NCBI RefSeq assembly: GCF_040939455.1
Contig: NC_134122.1
Location: 28,303,501 to 28,367,500, forward strand
Direction: 5' to 3'
DNA from: Microcebus murinus
Lineage: Eukaryota; Chordata; Mammalia; Primates; Cheirogaleidae
DNA length: 64,000 bases
Shown: piece after piece, positions 32,690 through 50,152 of the stretch
How the letters are laid out: every line of letters begins with the position of its first letter
Numbering within the stretch: the first letter of the stretch is position 1
The notes under the pieces: model-generated
Told to the model about the DNA's origin: nothing
Database searches by the model: none
Seen by the model: the letters and a program-made list of their open reading frames with translations, nothing else
Translations under genes and position numbers: made by a program

Positions 32690-34060
32690 TTTTATTTTAG
32701 AATAGTTTTAGATTTATAGCAAACCACAAAGATAATACAATGAGTTCCCATACACCTCTCACCTAGTTTCCCTTATTGTTATCATCTTACATTTACTATG
32801 TTCATTTGTCACAGCTGAGGGACCAATATGGTTCCTCAGTTGGTACATTGCAATCAACCAACCTCCACAGTATATTCAGATTTCACTGGTTTTTCTCTAA
32901 TGTCCTTTTTCTGTTCCGGGATCCCATATAGATACCACATTGCATTAGTCTTCATGTCTATTTAGTGTCTTGTAGTCAGTGACAATTTTGCAGCCTTTCC
33001 TTGTTTTTGATGACCTTGACAGTTTTGAGGGGTACTGGTCAGTTTGTAGAAGGTCCTTCAATTTGGGTTTGTCTAATATTTTTTTCTCGGTTAGACTGGG
33101 CTTTCTGGGTTTGGGGAAGGAAAACAGGTGAAGTGCCCATCATTTGTCAGGGAATGTGCTATCAACATGACTTATCACTGATGATGTTAACCTTGATAAC
33201 GTGGCTGAGGTAATGTTTGCCAAGATCCTTCACTCTGGGTACTTTCCTGCCACGTCTTTCCATGTGCTACTTTTTGAAAGTAAATCCCTAAGTGCTGTTC
33301 AAACTTAAGAGGTGGGGAGTTAAATATGAAATATGAATTACTTACAATTCTTCTGTGCAAGAAATTTGTCTCTTCTCCCCTCTTCATTTGTTCACTCACT
33401 TTTTTAATATATCAGTACAGACCAGGGGGCCAGTTCACTATCCCTCAGACCGTTGGAGAATGCGCACTGTGGGCCCAGGACGAGTTGGCTGCTAAGCAGG
33501 ACAGGCAGCTACGGCAAAAACACCTGATGGGCAGGATAAATGTCCTAGGCAGGCAGATTGTGGCCCATGGGCCATAGTTTAAGGATGCCTGGTATAGACT
33601 CATGGATATTTATTTTATACTTTGGGTTGTAATCCAGGACTATGTTAGTTATTTTGTTCAAATTATTTCAGCTGTGACCATTGAGAGCTTTTTTTTTTTT
33701 CTTTTTAAGTGTGGCTTCCGTGTCTCTTTGATGTACCCCCATCATTTTGTTTTCTGAAAACTTTTTGGCACTATAATATGTTCCAGGCCCATCTTGTATA
33801 TTCCCCAACCAAGAATCAGCCATTTCTCTATTTCCTGGTTCCTTTTATTACAGAACGATATTTAGAAACCAAGATCTGGGAGCTGGATGTGCTCATTGCT
33901 GCTGGAATGTCATTGCTTCTAGGCCTTCACAGCAGACAAAGCTAGGAAATAAATGTATGTGTACTAACCCATATATACACACTTACCTAATTTGGTATCC
34001 ATCTGTACCAATATAAAGCTAAACATGAGTTTATACTACCATATTTTTATTAAGTATTTA
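32690..34060. mobile_element. Old L1 3'-UTR-type fragment, interrupted
   Basis: Phrases such as 'gttttagatttatagcaaac', 'ttttgatgaccttgacagtt' and 'tatcaacatgacttatcact' run collinearly with a mammalian-wide L1 segment as I remember it. The sequence stops at 33422 for a hAT insertion and resumes at about 33592 with 'actcatggatatttatttta'. Orientation not decided. Confidence 0.7.
33423..33591. mobile_element. hAT nonautonomous element inserted in the L1
   Basis: Begins CAGGGGGCCAGTTC and ends GGATGCCTG. Flanked by 8-bp near-identical duplications GTACAGAC (33415-33422) and GTATAGAC (33592-33599), the hAT target length. The L1 sequence continues smoothly when the element and one duplicate are removed. 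169 bp, no transposase. Confidence 0.8.
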
Positions 34061-34164
34061 ACTTAAATTTGTAATGTTGGTATCAATATTAAATTTGTGT
34101 TGATAATATTATTTTTTAAAACCTCTTTTCATAGTTTTTACTACTTAAGAGTAGCCCCCAGAGA

Positions 34165-34300
34165 TGTATGTACATTCTTTCCACTCATATTTGAGCACCT
34201 GCAAAGTGCCAGGTGTAGTCTAGACATCTGGAATATAGCAGTGAACAAAACAGTCCCTACCCTCTAGAGTTGATATTCAAGGGAGGAAACAGTTTTTTAA
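34165..34300 (+). repeat. L2 3' fragment
   Basis: 'tttgagcacctgcaaagtgc' followed by 'gcagtgaacaaaacagtccc' is the standard 3' L2 word order. Further L2-like sequence may continue to about 34750. Confidence 0.7.
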
Positions 34301-34797
34301 AAAGTGAAAATACAGTGTGTGTATGTAGTATATTGTATGATGATAAGTGATGTGGAGAAAAAGAGTAGAGAAGGGGGCTCAGGAGTTCTGGGGCGAGGGA
34401 GGGCAGTGTACAGTTTAAAACAGGTCACCTGGTATGCCTCAGCGGAAGGTAACTTCTGAGTACGGACCTGAGGGAGGTGAAGGAGTGAGGCATGTGGAGT
34501 CTGGGGGAGAGTTAGGCAGAGGGAGCAGCAAGTGCAAAGGCCGTGAGATGGGAGTGTGCCCCCCATGTTCAAGGCACGGTGTGGCTGGAGTGGATTGAAC
34601 AGGAGGGGGAGAAGTAAAGGATGAGGTCAGACATGACGGGGCTGAGATTGTGTAAAGAAAGCCCTGTTGGCCACTGTGTTGACTTTGGCTTTTCCTCTGT
34701 GAGACAAGAAGGCTTGAAGGGTGTGAGCAGAGAGATGATGTGGCCTGACTTTGGTTGGTTTGTTTGTTTGTGTTTTTTTCTTTTTCTTTTTCTTTTT

Positions 34798-34997
34798 TTC
34801 TGAGACAGGGTCTTGTTCTGTCACCCAGGCTGGAGTGCAGTGGTGTCATCATAGCTCAGTAATTTTTAATTTTTTGTAGAGATGGGGTCTCACTGCGTTG
34901 CCCAGGCTGGTCTCCAATTCCTAAGCTCAAGTGATCCTCCTGCCTTGGCCTCCCTAAGTGCTGGGATTACATGTGTGAGCCACTGTGCCCACCGTGA
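34798..34997 (-). repeat. Alu, antisense, internally deleted
   Basis: 'gagacagggtcttgttctgt' then a jump from 'catcatagctcagt' directly into 'aatttttaattttttgtaga', so most of the left arm is missing. Confidence 0.85.
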
Positions 34998-36615
34998 CTT
35001 GTATTTTGGACAGGCTCACTCTGGCTGCTGTGTTGTGAATAGAGTAAGGGAAGCAGTTGGGCTATTATAGTGCTTCAGGCCAGAGATGATGGACTAGGAT
35101 GGTAATGTGAGACGTAGTGAGAAATAGTTGAACTCGGAGTATTTTCTGAACGTAGAGCTAACAAGATTTGCTTGTGGTTTGTATGTAGAATGTGAAGCAA
35201 GAGTCAAAGATGACTCCAGGTTTTTTGGTCCAAGTAAACAGAACAGTGGAGTTGCCATTAACTGAAATAAGCAGCACTGGGGGAAAGATGGGAAATTCCT
35301 TTTTGGACATAATAAGTTGGAGACACCTATTGGACATCCAGGTACAACATCAAGTGGGTGTTGGTTGTGTGTGTCTGGAGTTCTGAAGGAAGGGAGGTCC
35401 AGATTGGAGATACAGATTGGGCAGTTTTGAGTATATAGATGGTCAGTAAAGCCACACAACTGGCTGAAATCACCAAGGAGAGCAAGTACAATGAGGAGGA
35501 AGGGGCCCAAGCACCCAGCCCTCTACTCATTTGTAGTCTTGCTGCACTGAATTTGTTTAAATTGCACAACTGCTGCTCTAGTATAATCGTTTAGCTAGTG
35601 AACTAGCCCGGCCAACTGCCCAGAGGCAACATCTAGGGAAACTTTTTCTTCTGTAATTGTGACGACATACACATTTTGCAGAGCAGTCATGTGCTAGTTA
35701 GTGGCATCTGTGAATTTGAATTCACCAAGTTCTCGGAATATATCCTATGTGAATGTTATACTGCTATATGATGCTTCCCGTTTGATGCCACTGGATGCTA
35801 TGTAACTCCTAGTGTCTTGCCAAGTTTCCCAGGCTGGATCACAGAAGCTGAGTGGCCCAGACAGGTTTCTTTCTTTTTTCTCTTTTACTCAGATTCAAAG
35901 GAACCAAACAGGTTTCTTTACTGTTCTTGGGGTTTCCTACTCTGGATAGAGAGTAAAATTTTGTAACAGTTATGTAAAGTCAATCTACCACTCAGGAGGT
36001 CTGCTTTTAAATGTTTCTGAAGAATGCTCTCCAGCACCACTACCTCTGTTATATTTCTTGTTTTAGCCTTTGGTGCTTGTGCCTTTATTTTAGAAGATTA
36101 GATGGCACTGCTCCTCCCTGGTTCAGTTTTCAAGTAGTTATGAACTTGGGTGCCCCAGGAGTGTACTGGGTACAGATTTATTTAACCAAAGAATCCTTTA
36201 TTCAAATAATTGGTTTGAATTCCTTTAAACACATTTTGGGAAATGCTTCTGTATGGTTTTTTTTCTATGCCTTACAGCTTTCCTCTTCATGCTATGGGTT
36301 GCTTCCTGATGTTTATATTAATAAATCTCCTGGCCATTCCACCAGCATTAATTCCATAAATATAAACCTTCTCTATACAGTGTTAACAGTAAAACTCTCG
36401 TTTGTCAAAAGACTACTTATGATCCCTTTTAAGATTTTATGATTTTTTAATTACTAAAGTAGTAATATCCATTCTTTAAAAAACAAAATTTGGAAATCTA
36501 TGAAAGAATGAAGAATATGGAAATCATCTGTAATTCCATAACCCAGCATTATTGCTGTTTATTAAGTTTTGGTCTTTTTTCCTTTGTTATGTGTGTACTA
36601 TGTATAAATGTATGA

Positions 36616-36953
36616 CTTTTTTTTTTTTTTGAGACAGAGTCTCACTTGTTGCCCAGGCTAGAGTGAGTGCCGTGGCGTCAGCCTAGCTCACAGCAACCTC
36701 AAACTCCTGGGCTCAAGCAATCCTTCTGCCTCAGCCTCCCAAGTAGCTGGGACTACAGGCATGCGCCACCATGCCCAGCTAATTTTTTTTATATATATAT
36801 ATACATTAGTTGGCCAATTAATTTCTTTCTATTTATAGTAGAGACGGGGTCTTGCTCTTGCTCAGGCTGGTTTCGAACTCCTGACCTCGAGCAATCCGCC
36901 CGCCTCAGCCTCCCAGAGTGCTAGGATTACAGGCGTGAGCCACCGCGCCCGGC
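36616..36953 (-). repeat. Alu, antisense, young strepsirrhine type
   Basis: Full-length with the GTTGGCCAATTAATTTC block. Target duplication TAAATGTATGA at 36605-36615 and 36954-36964. Confidence 0.93.
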
Positions 36954-37049
36954 TAAATGTATGATTTTTGATATTTGAAGTGCTGTCGAGCCAGATCCAT
37001 GAAGATTGTTGTGTATGCAAAATCAGCATAATTGGGTCTTTTAATGCCC

Positions 37050-37275
37050 TAGATTTTTTTTTTTTGTCCCTTTGAGGCAAGGTCTTGTTATGTTGCCCAG
37101 GCTTTTCTCGAACTCCTGAGCTCAAGCAGTTCTCCCACCTCAGCCTCCCATGTATCTGGGACTACAGGTATATGCCACCACACCCAGCTAATTTTCTAAT
37201 TTTCTGAAGAGAAAGGGTCTCACTATATTGCCCAAAGTTGGTCTTGAACTCCTGGCCTCAAAATGATCCTGTGGC
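37050..37275 (-). repeat. Alu, antisense, old
   Basis: 'gttgcccaggcttttctcga', 'tatctgggactacaggtata' and 'gcccaaagttggtcttgaac' in antisense order; truncated at the far end. Confidence 0.75.
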
Positions 37276-37777
37276 CTTCCTATCTGTTTCTCTTTATTGG
37301 GACTACTGGAGTTTTCCTGCTCTAAAGGATCCAAATTCAGCATGAGATACCTATGTGACATGAAAGATAGGGCTTAAAGTTGGAAAACATGCTCAGGAAG
37401 GCCAGTCACAGGTGTTTAAGATTCATTAATTTATGTACTTCTCTTTCAAAATATATTTAATGAGTCTCTCCAGTAAAGATAAACTGACTTTGCCATCTGC
37501 TTACTAATTGGTTTTCCATCTGCCCCACCAGCTTGAGAGCTGTCTGAAGGTGGGCGTGGGTCTGTCTCATTCTTTACTGCAGCCCTGGCAGCAAGCACAG
37601 GCCAAGTGTTCAGTGTAGGTTGAATGAACTAACTTCACTTTTTTGGCAAATGGAGAAAATAGAAGTAGTTATATTTACTACAGATGTTTCAGTATTCTAA
37701 GGTATCATCTGACCAAAAAGATTTAGAATATTTAAAAGAAATGATTTTAAACATTTTTTGTTTGAATCTTTTTTTGT

Positions 37778-38082
37778 TTCTTTTTTTTTTTTTTTTTTTG
37801 AGGTAGGATTTCACTGTTGTCCAGGCTAGAGTGCAGTGGCATTGTCCTATCTCACTGAAACCTCAAATCCCTGGGCTCAAGCGATCCTCCTACTTCAGCC
37901 TCTTGAGTAATTAGGACTACAGATGTGTACCACCACACCCAGCTAACTTTTTAAAAACTTTTTTGTAGAGACAGGGTCTCGGGATGTTGTTCAGGCTGGT
38001 GTTGAACTCCTGGCCTCAAGCAATGGTCCCATCTCGGCTCTCAAAGTGCTAGGATTACAAGCTTGAGCCACTGCTCCCAGCC
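37778..38082 (-). repeat. Alu, antisense, old
   Basis: Starts with a long T run and 'gtccaggctagagtgcagtg', ends 'gattacaagcttgagccact'. No strepsirrhine block. Confidence 0.88.
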
Positions 38083-38393
38083 ATGTTTGTATCATTTATT
38101 ATGATTTAATTTTTTTCCCTCAATTTCTTCTCAGCAAAACATATCTTATTGAAATATCTGTATAAGAATGTACGCTACTTTAGTCTAATCTGTCTATATT
38201 CTACCTGCCTTTCTGTAAAAAGCCAAAGGAACTTTAAAAACTTGAGAATACCCTACTTAAAATGGGCCAAGTGAAGTTCAAAATCACATTACTAATTATA
38301 CTCAATTATTTTTAAATAGACTAGTAAATTCCACCATTCCAACATGATACCTGGTCCTACTGACAAGCCCAGTAATTTGAATAGTAAATTTTT

Positions 38394-38728
<335 letters not shown>

Positions 38729-39212
38729 TGAATAGTAAATTTTTAATGTTCAAGCTAAATGTCTTTGGTTTAAATGATTAAAAAAATAAATAAATAAACA
38801 GATGATGTTTGGCCAGTAGATAGTTTTTTGAAATCTCAGAAACTAGGGTATCTATAGTTGTGAGATTCTGAAACAAGTCATTGAGCAATGTTAATTTAAT
38901 TTTAAAATTGTGCCACACTGCACTTTTTAGGAGAGTGGAAACAGTAAAATCAAAGTAGGATATCCTGAGGTGATTCCAGGAAAATTTGAACAGTCACTTT
39001 TATGTGGTAGTTTTTTGGTGGCCATAATTTTCACAATTTCATGTGCTTAAGGTAAGGCTATAAAGACCAAAAAACACACACTTCTTTTTGATAATTTTTT
39101 GGTAACCTTATTTTCTTAGGTGAAACGTGTGGCCCTAAAGAACCAGAAACCCAAAGAACTAATATTCCTGCTCCACAGAGTCCCATCTTTAGTGAGACTG
39201 TTTCTGGAGTTT

Positions 39213-43565
<4,353 letters not shown>

Positions 43566-43990
43566 CTGTGAAGTATGCCCTTCTGTTATTTCGGTTTTTT
43601 TAAATTTCAGAACATGAATGCCAGGGAGAAGCCCTGTTATGATACGAATTTCAATGATAGATTTGCTTCACTCAACATCAAGGAATATTTGAGGAGTAAG
43701 AGCTCCACAGTAGCATGGTAGACAGGACGTTCTCAGACAGTGTCAGCAGGTTCCACACTTGCCAGCTGGCTGGGGCAGAGTCCCCACCCACGGTTAGGAT
43801 CGATCCCAGGAGACCCTGCCAGCATTGCTTTTTGAATAAACTGATATGTATCCAGTATAATTAACTAAGGAAGAAACATTAAAACTATTGAACTACTTTA
43901 ACATATATCCAAGAATTATAATTTGTAAAGAATTGAGCCACATTGGACACAATTTAATCAGATTCAGAATAAACTTGTAACATCTTGTAA
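43566..43990 (+). other. ZSCAN21: ZSCAN21 3' UTR with two polyadenylation signals
   Basis: AATAAA at 43835-43840 and again at 43968-43973. A longer form ending near 45310 is possible. The + strand frame at 42874-43617 is a shadow of the finger array. Confidence 0.5.
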
Positions 43991-46675
43991 TGCCTCAGGG
44001 CTGTTATTATCATAAATGATGCATTGGTTAGTGAACACTTACAGATTTTTAAAAAAAACTATTCCTACTGGTTTAGCTTTTAGAAAATTTGGATTTGGGG
44101 CAAACAGCTTTTGGTACTTGTGAATGTGTATGTTGGAAAATTGAGATAAGAGTATATGCATGTTGGCCTATGTTGCGGGTTTTTTTTCCTGCATACTGAA
44201 TACATTTATATTATTGGTAACATTTTGTGAGCCTCATGTGCATTTTGGTGGTATATATTCTGTCTGTGCCAGTATTAAAATCAAAAGCCTCCTTCTGAAA
44301 CTGCAGAAATCATATACAATATAATTACCTTAAATCCAGACTATCTTTTTTCTCTTACTGTAGTCTCTTTGACCTCCTAAGATACTTTTCTCTGTACCTT
44401 ATAATGTCTTTTGGCCAGAAACTCTAGTTACCTAGAAACTCAACTGCTTCACTCCTTCCTTCCATCACTTGCTTAGCTTCATATTATGACAGTTTTTTCC
44501 ACCTCTGATTAGTAGTCACTGAAATATCCTTCTGCAGCCTGTCATGCCAGGATTAGGGACAAGAAAGTTTCATGTCTAGTGCCAGTTCTGATCTCTGGAC
44601 ACTCATGTATGCCATCCTGGGATTAGATTAGGCTCCAGGTGATAAGTCTTCATGTACTAGCCAAGTATACCATGGAGAGAGGAGGGCATTGCTGAAAAAG
44701 AGTCAGTGGTTCTTGAAAACAAATTTTCTTACTGTTGCAGTAACTTGCTGGACATCGAGTGTCCTGCCAGCACCTGAAACTCAGTACATTTAATGATGAC
44801 TTGTCCTGTTTTTATATTAACCATGATGAAGACCCACAAGAATTAGTAATTAGGCAGCAGCTAATTATCATCTGCAGTGCCCCTGGTGGCCAGCAGAGGG
44901 AAACGAAGAGCCCCACTAAGCCTGAAGCTGCCTCTCATCCTCTGACTTTGGTGAGAGGTGAATGGGTCGCAGATCCCTACTGCCGTTGTCTTCCCAGACA
45001 CCTTGTTATTGAGGACACCTTCTCAGCAGAAGGTACTTTCTGATGGAGTTGATGTAAGACACAAAGATCTACACGCTGTGTCAGCTCCTCTAGGTCCATT
45101 CGTAAGCTGAGGTCTTCCTCAAGTCTCCAGACCCAGCCTTACTCCTCGCAGGCCCCTTGTCCAGGCTGCTGTTTGCTGCAACACAGAAATCCATGAGAAC
45201 TTTGCCTCAAGCCACTCCTCCCTCCATACAAAGTTGGTGCCAAATACACTGCTTGATTGCTGTAAAGAGAATTATAAGAGTTTTATTTTTCTGATATTAA
45301 AAGTTACTTAATAAAAACTTGTTTCTATTAAAATATATGTATATATACTGTTTGAAACTCTGCCTACTGGATTTCCCTTCACACTGGCCTTTAGGGCCAC
45401 TCTGAGTAAAGCCATAGTGAAACAATGCCCTTTTGGTTCCCTCTGTGAAACAGACCCTGGCTGTTTCTTCTTCCACTAACTGGGCAAAGGGAGCCTCCAT
45501 GAATCCAGAGGAGTGAGCAGAAGACAAAGGTCAGTGCAGCAAAGGTAGGTGCTGGGCAGTCAGCTTCCTGCTTATGTGCCTGCTTGTTTGTGCCTGATCC
45601 CAGTGTGACATTTCCTTTGTGTAACAGATTGTTGCTGAGTCCACCCAATCTCATGACTTGGACCTAGTAATACTCAGCTTACAATCAACAGCTCCAGTGC
45701 ATAGTCACTTGATGCCTCAGTCAGCAGCATCCCAGGAGCCGCTTTTCAAGCTGTGAACTGTTCTTTGCTGCAGAAGCATGGCTTTGCTCTTGTATTCTAT
45801 TGCCAGGCTCCTAGTGGGGCTTATCAGACCTTTACACAACAGTTTTATCTACCATAGGGACCTCTAACACCATTGTGTCTGCCAGGTCATGTGGCACTTG
45901 GGCTGTATGGCTGTGGGCCACACACGAAAATGGCAGCCCTCCAGTTCACACAGTAAATGGATTGGAAAGGCATTCCTAAATGTGGTATATGTTGCCTCCA
46001 AAATCCAAGGAGGCCACCAAACACTCTTTCTTGGTAGTGAGTACAAGATGGAATAATTTGTTTCTTACCTTAGAATTTCCCAGCATGCCTGAGGTATTTA
46101 GACCCTGAAGAACTTCACTGATCTAGAAGGCCCTTGAATCTGTAGGATTTATCTCCCAACCCCTGCATGTGTTTTCCTGAGGGATCCAAAAACCCTTGCC
46201 ACTTCCCATTCACCAGGTCTGACCATTATGATGTCATTACCAGAAAGATGTTCTTTGGAATGTCCAGAAAGCCAGGTTCCCTATGTGGAATAGCAGGAGG
46301 GCTGACACAGCCCTGGATCGAGAGAATGTATTCTGAAGTCCTTCCTGTTTGTGAACTGCTTTTGATCCTCAGTACTGATGAAGAGTAAAAAGAGTGTTTT
46401 CACAGATCAGTAGATGCATACCAAGAGCCAGAGGCCATGTTGGTGTGAAGAGCGCACCCTGCACAGCACTTGTGATTAGATTTATAGCAAACAACCATCA
46501 TCAGCCACAATTCCTGTATTTTTTTTACAGGAGCCATACAAAAGAACTGAGTCTTTTCCATCTTTGAGGGCAGCAGTAATCCAGTTCCATGCAGGATATG
46601 GTATTGTTTCTAATATATCATCTTAAATGGCTGGGGAGGGACAAGGATGCCCAGGTGTTTCTACTTGGCCCATCC
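43991..46675. other. Intergenic between convergent ZSCAN21 and ZNF3, first part
   Basis: No gene recognised. It contains a CTCF-like motif near 44.9 kb (separate entry) and an AT-rich stretch near 45290-45350. Open frames on both strands have no domains. Confidence 0.45.
44876..44904 (+). promoter_or_regulatory. CTCF-like motif (forward)
   Basis: TGGCCAGCAGAGGGAAAC matches the CTCF core (CCASYAGRKGGCRSY) except at two positions near the 3' end. An imperfect second core in the opposite sense (CCACCAGGGGCAC on the minus strand) overlaps it. Occupancy cannot be told from sequence. Confidence 0.45.
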
Positions 46676-46679
46676 TCCC

Positions 46680-47360
46680 ACAGCCTCCCAGGTTAGGTAA
46701 CCAGTGTGCTAGGCATTGATCTCCATGCTACGCACATCCATCCCAGTCCTCTCAGGAACATGGCCGGGGGGTGGATCTCTGGGCCCACTGGGCCCGCTGG
46801 GATGAATTGGGGCTAGGGCTCCATTTATCAACTAGCCTGTATCTGGAGGGCAGTCATGCAGTTTTAGATCTGTGTCATCTTAGACTCTGTATCCAATAGC
46901 CTGAAAAGGTCTGGGTATTCCCTTTCCCTAGTATACTATAGGGAACAGCCACAGGCCTTTGGGGAGAATATTTACTGCATATACTTGTGGTAGAATTGGA
47001 AGGTTCTCCAAGGAAACCCAACCTCCCACAGAGGGATGTGTTCCTTTGTGGAGGCTTTTAGGAACAATCTGTGTCCTTGACTTTTCTAGCTTCTAGAGGC
47101 CACCCACACCGCTTGGTTCATAGTCCCTTTCTCTATATTCAAAGACAGCAATGTGCATCTCTTCAGTGGTCACATTTAACCTCTGACCCTCTTCCACTTT
47201 GAAGGACCCTTTTGATTATATTGGGGTCATTTGGATAATCTTCTGATCTTGAGGTCAGTTGATGAGCAACTTTAATCCCATTCTGCAACCTTATTCACAG
47301 GTTTGGGGTTTAGGATGTAGCCATCTCTGGGAGCCATTATTCTGCCTACCAAAGATTGTG
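46680..47360. repeat. Old interspersed repeat, family not assigned
   Basis: 'ccattattctgcctaccaaa' and the preceding text recur in mammalian genomes as I remember them, but I cannot name the family or orientation. Confidence 0.4.
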
Positions 47361-47957
47361 TCCAGATGTATTTGCCAGGACATTGAAGCCTGAAGCATGG
47401 AAGAATGACCCTCTATCAACATGCCCCCCCATATCCTAGCTTTATATTCAGCACACTGGCATGAGTGCCCTCCCTCCCAGTCCAGGACCTCTAGATCCAT
47501 TCCAAGATATGTTCCTTTGGTTCCTGCCAATAATTTTAGCTATATTCTGCAACACTTTCAGTGAGTAAGCCATTTTTTCTTATAGCACTGACCTCCCACT
47601 GGGGCTGTGCTAAGACCAATCCAGTTATTTTTTACCAATTCAGGGAGGTGGGGACAGATTTTTTTTTGAGGAGGACAAGGGTTATCTTGAAAGGCATCTG
47701 CCCAGGTGAGATCTCTGCTGTCAAAGAGGCTACTCTCTTCTAACGAGGAAGGAATGCTTTTGCAAAGCCAGAGTTCAGGGGAACTGGAGCATTAAATTAT
47801 TTGTTGTTTATCCAAAACTCAAATTTAACTGGATGCCGTGTATTTTTATTTGCTAACTTTGGCAACACTAAGTGAAGAAGGTCAGGGCAGAACAAGATGG
47901 CCTAAGTAGAAGTGAAGAAATACAAGAGGATGATATTAATAATGAAGACATTAAATA
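47361..47957. other. Intergenic, no recognisable feature
   Basis: No coding pattern or identifiable repeat seen. Confidence 0.4.
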
Positions 47958-48252
47958 CTGGCCTGGCAAAGTGGCTCATGCCTGTAATCCTAGCACTTTG
48001 GGAGGCCGAGGTGGGAAGACTACTTGAGCTCAGGAGTTCAAGACCAGTCTGAGCAAGAGTGAGACCCCCATCTCTACAAAAAATATAAAAATTAGCCAGG
48101 CATGGTGGCATGCACCTGTAGTCCCACCTACTCAGGAGGCTGAGGTAGGAGGATCACTTGAGCCCAGGAGTTTAAGGTTTCAGTGAGCTATGATAACGCC
48201 ACTGCACTCTACCTAGGGAGACAGAGCAAGAATCTGCCTTAAAAAAAAAAAT
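47958..48252 (+). repeat. Alu, sense, old
   Basis: 'gtggctcatgcctgtaatcc' to the A tail. Both arms present; no strepsirrhine block. Confidence 0.92.
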
Positions 48253-48416
48253 AGGCTAGAACCACATGTGGCCCAGGGTGTTTCTTGTGTTTGAAAATAT
48301 CAGAGGTCACTGGAAATAATGTGAAAATAAGCAAATGCTTAGTCTTTTCAGCAAAACTCCTAGGAGATTACCCAGGAGAAACTCTAGATGACCGTGGGTT
48401 TGGGATGACTTTTTAA

Positions 48417-49474
48417 ATAAAAGACCAAAGGCATGATCCATGAAGGAAAGAATTGACAAGCTGGACTTCATTAAAATTAAAATTGTTCTGCTCCGTGAAA
48501 GACACTGTCAAGAGAATAAAAAGCCACAGACTGGGAGAAAATATTTGCAAAAGACATACCTGATTAAGGACTTTTATCCAAAATATGCAAAGAAAACAAT
48601 AAGAAAACAGCCTGATTTATAAAAGAGCCAGAGACCTTAACAGATAACTCACCAAAAAAAGATATACAGATGGCAAATAAGCACATTTGAAAAGAAGCTC
48701 CACATCATATGTCAGGAAAATGCAAATTAAAACAACAATAACATACCACAACGCACCTATTAGAATGGACAAAATCCAGAACACTGACAACACCAAATGC
48801 TGCTGAGGATATGGAGCAACAGGAAGTCTCATTCATTGTTGGGGGAGATGCAAAATGGTACAGCCACTTTAGAAGACAGTTTAGCGGTTCCTTACAAAAC
48901 TAAACATCATTTTACCATACGTACCAGCAGTCACACTCCTTGGTGTTTACTCGAAGGAATTGAAAACTTATGTCCACACAAAAACTTGCACATGGACATT
49001 TATAGCAGCTTTATTCATAATTGCCAAAGCTTGGAAGCAACCACGATGTCCTTCAGTAAGTGGATGGATAAACTGTAGTACATCCAGATAGATTATTATT
49101 GATCACTAAAAAGAAATGAGCTATCAAGCCAGGGGAGACATAGAAGAAACTTAATGCCTTTTACTAAGTGAAAGAAGCCAATCTGAAAATACTACATACT
49201 GTATGGCCTCAACTACATGGCATTCTGGAAAAGGCAAAACTGTGGAGACAGTAAAAAGATCAGTGGTTGCCAGGAGCTAGCTGGAAGGGAGGAGTAAATA
49301 GGCAGAGCACAGAGGATTTTTAGGGCAGTGAAACTATTCTATATAGTACCATAATGGTAGATCCATGTCATTATAAATTTGTCCAAACCTGTAGAATATG
49401 CAACACCAAGAGTGAACCCTAATGTAAACTGTGGACTTTGGGTGATAATGAGGAGTTATAGAACAGTGCTGTTC

Positions 49475-49507
<33 letters not shown>

Positions 49508-49680
49508 AAAATGAGGAGTCAATGTCGGCTCATCAGTTGAAACAGATCACTCTGTTGGGGGATGTTGATAATGGGGAAGGCTGTGCACGTGTGGATACAG
49601 GGAATGTCTATGAGAACCTTCTGTACCTTCTGCTCAACATTGCTGTGAACTTAAAACTGCCCTAAAAAATAAAGTCTATT
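48417..49680 (+). mobile_element. 5'-truncated L1, 3' end, sense
   Basis: Runs collinearly with a mammalian L1 3' end: 'agctttattcataattgcca', 'tgccaggagctagctggaag', 'ccttctgctcaacattgctg' and 'ctaaaaaataaagtctattg', ending in an A-rich tail. Open frames are broken. A short poly(A)-tailed insertion interrupts it at 49456-49509. Confidence 0.82.
49456..49509 (+). mobile_element. Very short poly(A)-tailed insertion in the L1
   Basis: Between two copies of AATGAGGAG (49447-49455 and 49510-49518) sit 21 nt beginning TTATAGAACAGTGCTG followed by about 28 A residues and AGAAA. The L1 text resumes in register if the insert and one duplicate are removed. It looks like an extremely truncated retroposed transcript; its source is unknown. 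Confidence 0.65.
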
Positions 49681-50152
49681 GAAAAAGGAAAAAAAAGGGT
49701 AGATGCTGGTGTTGTACTGACAGTCCTGTCTTTGGGCAACAGAGGGACAAGAAACTCCCTCAGAAAGCCCAACCAATACAGGACACAAATGCTAAGTGCC
49801 ACTGCCCTGGCCCCAGGCAGCACAGTCTAGCGTCAGAAGGTGGAAGTGACCATGCTGCACTGGGGGCTCTCCTTGTCTCAAAGGGCCAGAGAGTTAGCTA
49901 TTTGGGGCTTTAAGGAGCACATGCTACAAAAACCTGGTGGCCATTTCTGGCTGCATAATCACAAGCTTTCTGTTTCCATTTGTTTGAAATTTCTTCTCAT
50001 GATCAGAACTCAATAACCTAATTTGGTAGTACTCACTGGAGTATGCCAAATATAGTTCACTCTGAATATGACTTTATCCCATGGTAATAAAACAGATATC
50101 AGATTCAATCCTGTATTGCATGCTTGAGAGGGGGTTTGAAAACTTTTAGTTC
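49681..50152. other. Intergenic, no recognisable feature
   Basis: No coding pattern or identifiable repeat seen. Confidence 0.4.

Noticed and set aside
48440..48622. Short Lys-rich frame in the L1
   Set aside because: Part of an old, 5'-truncated L1; not a host gene.
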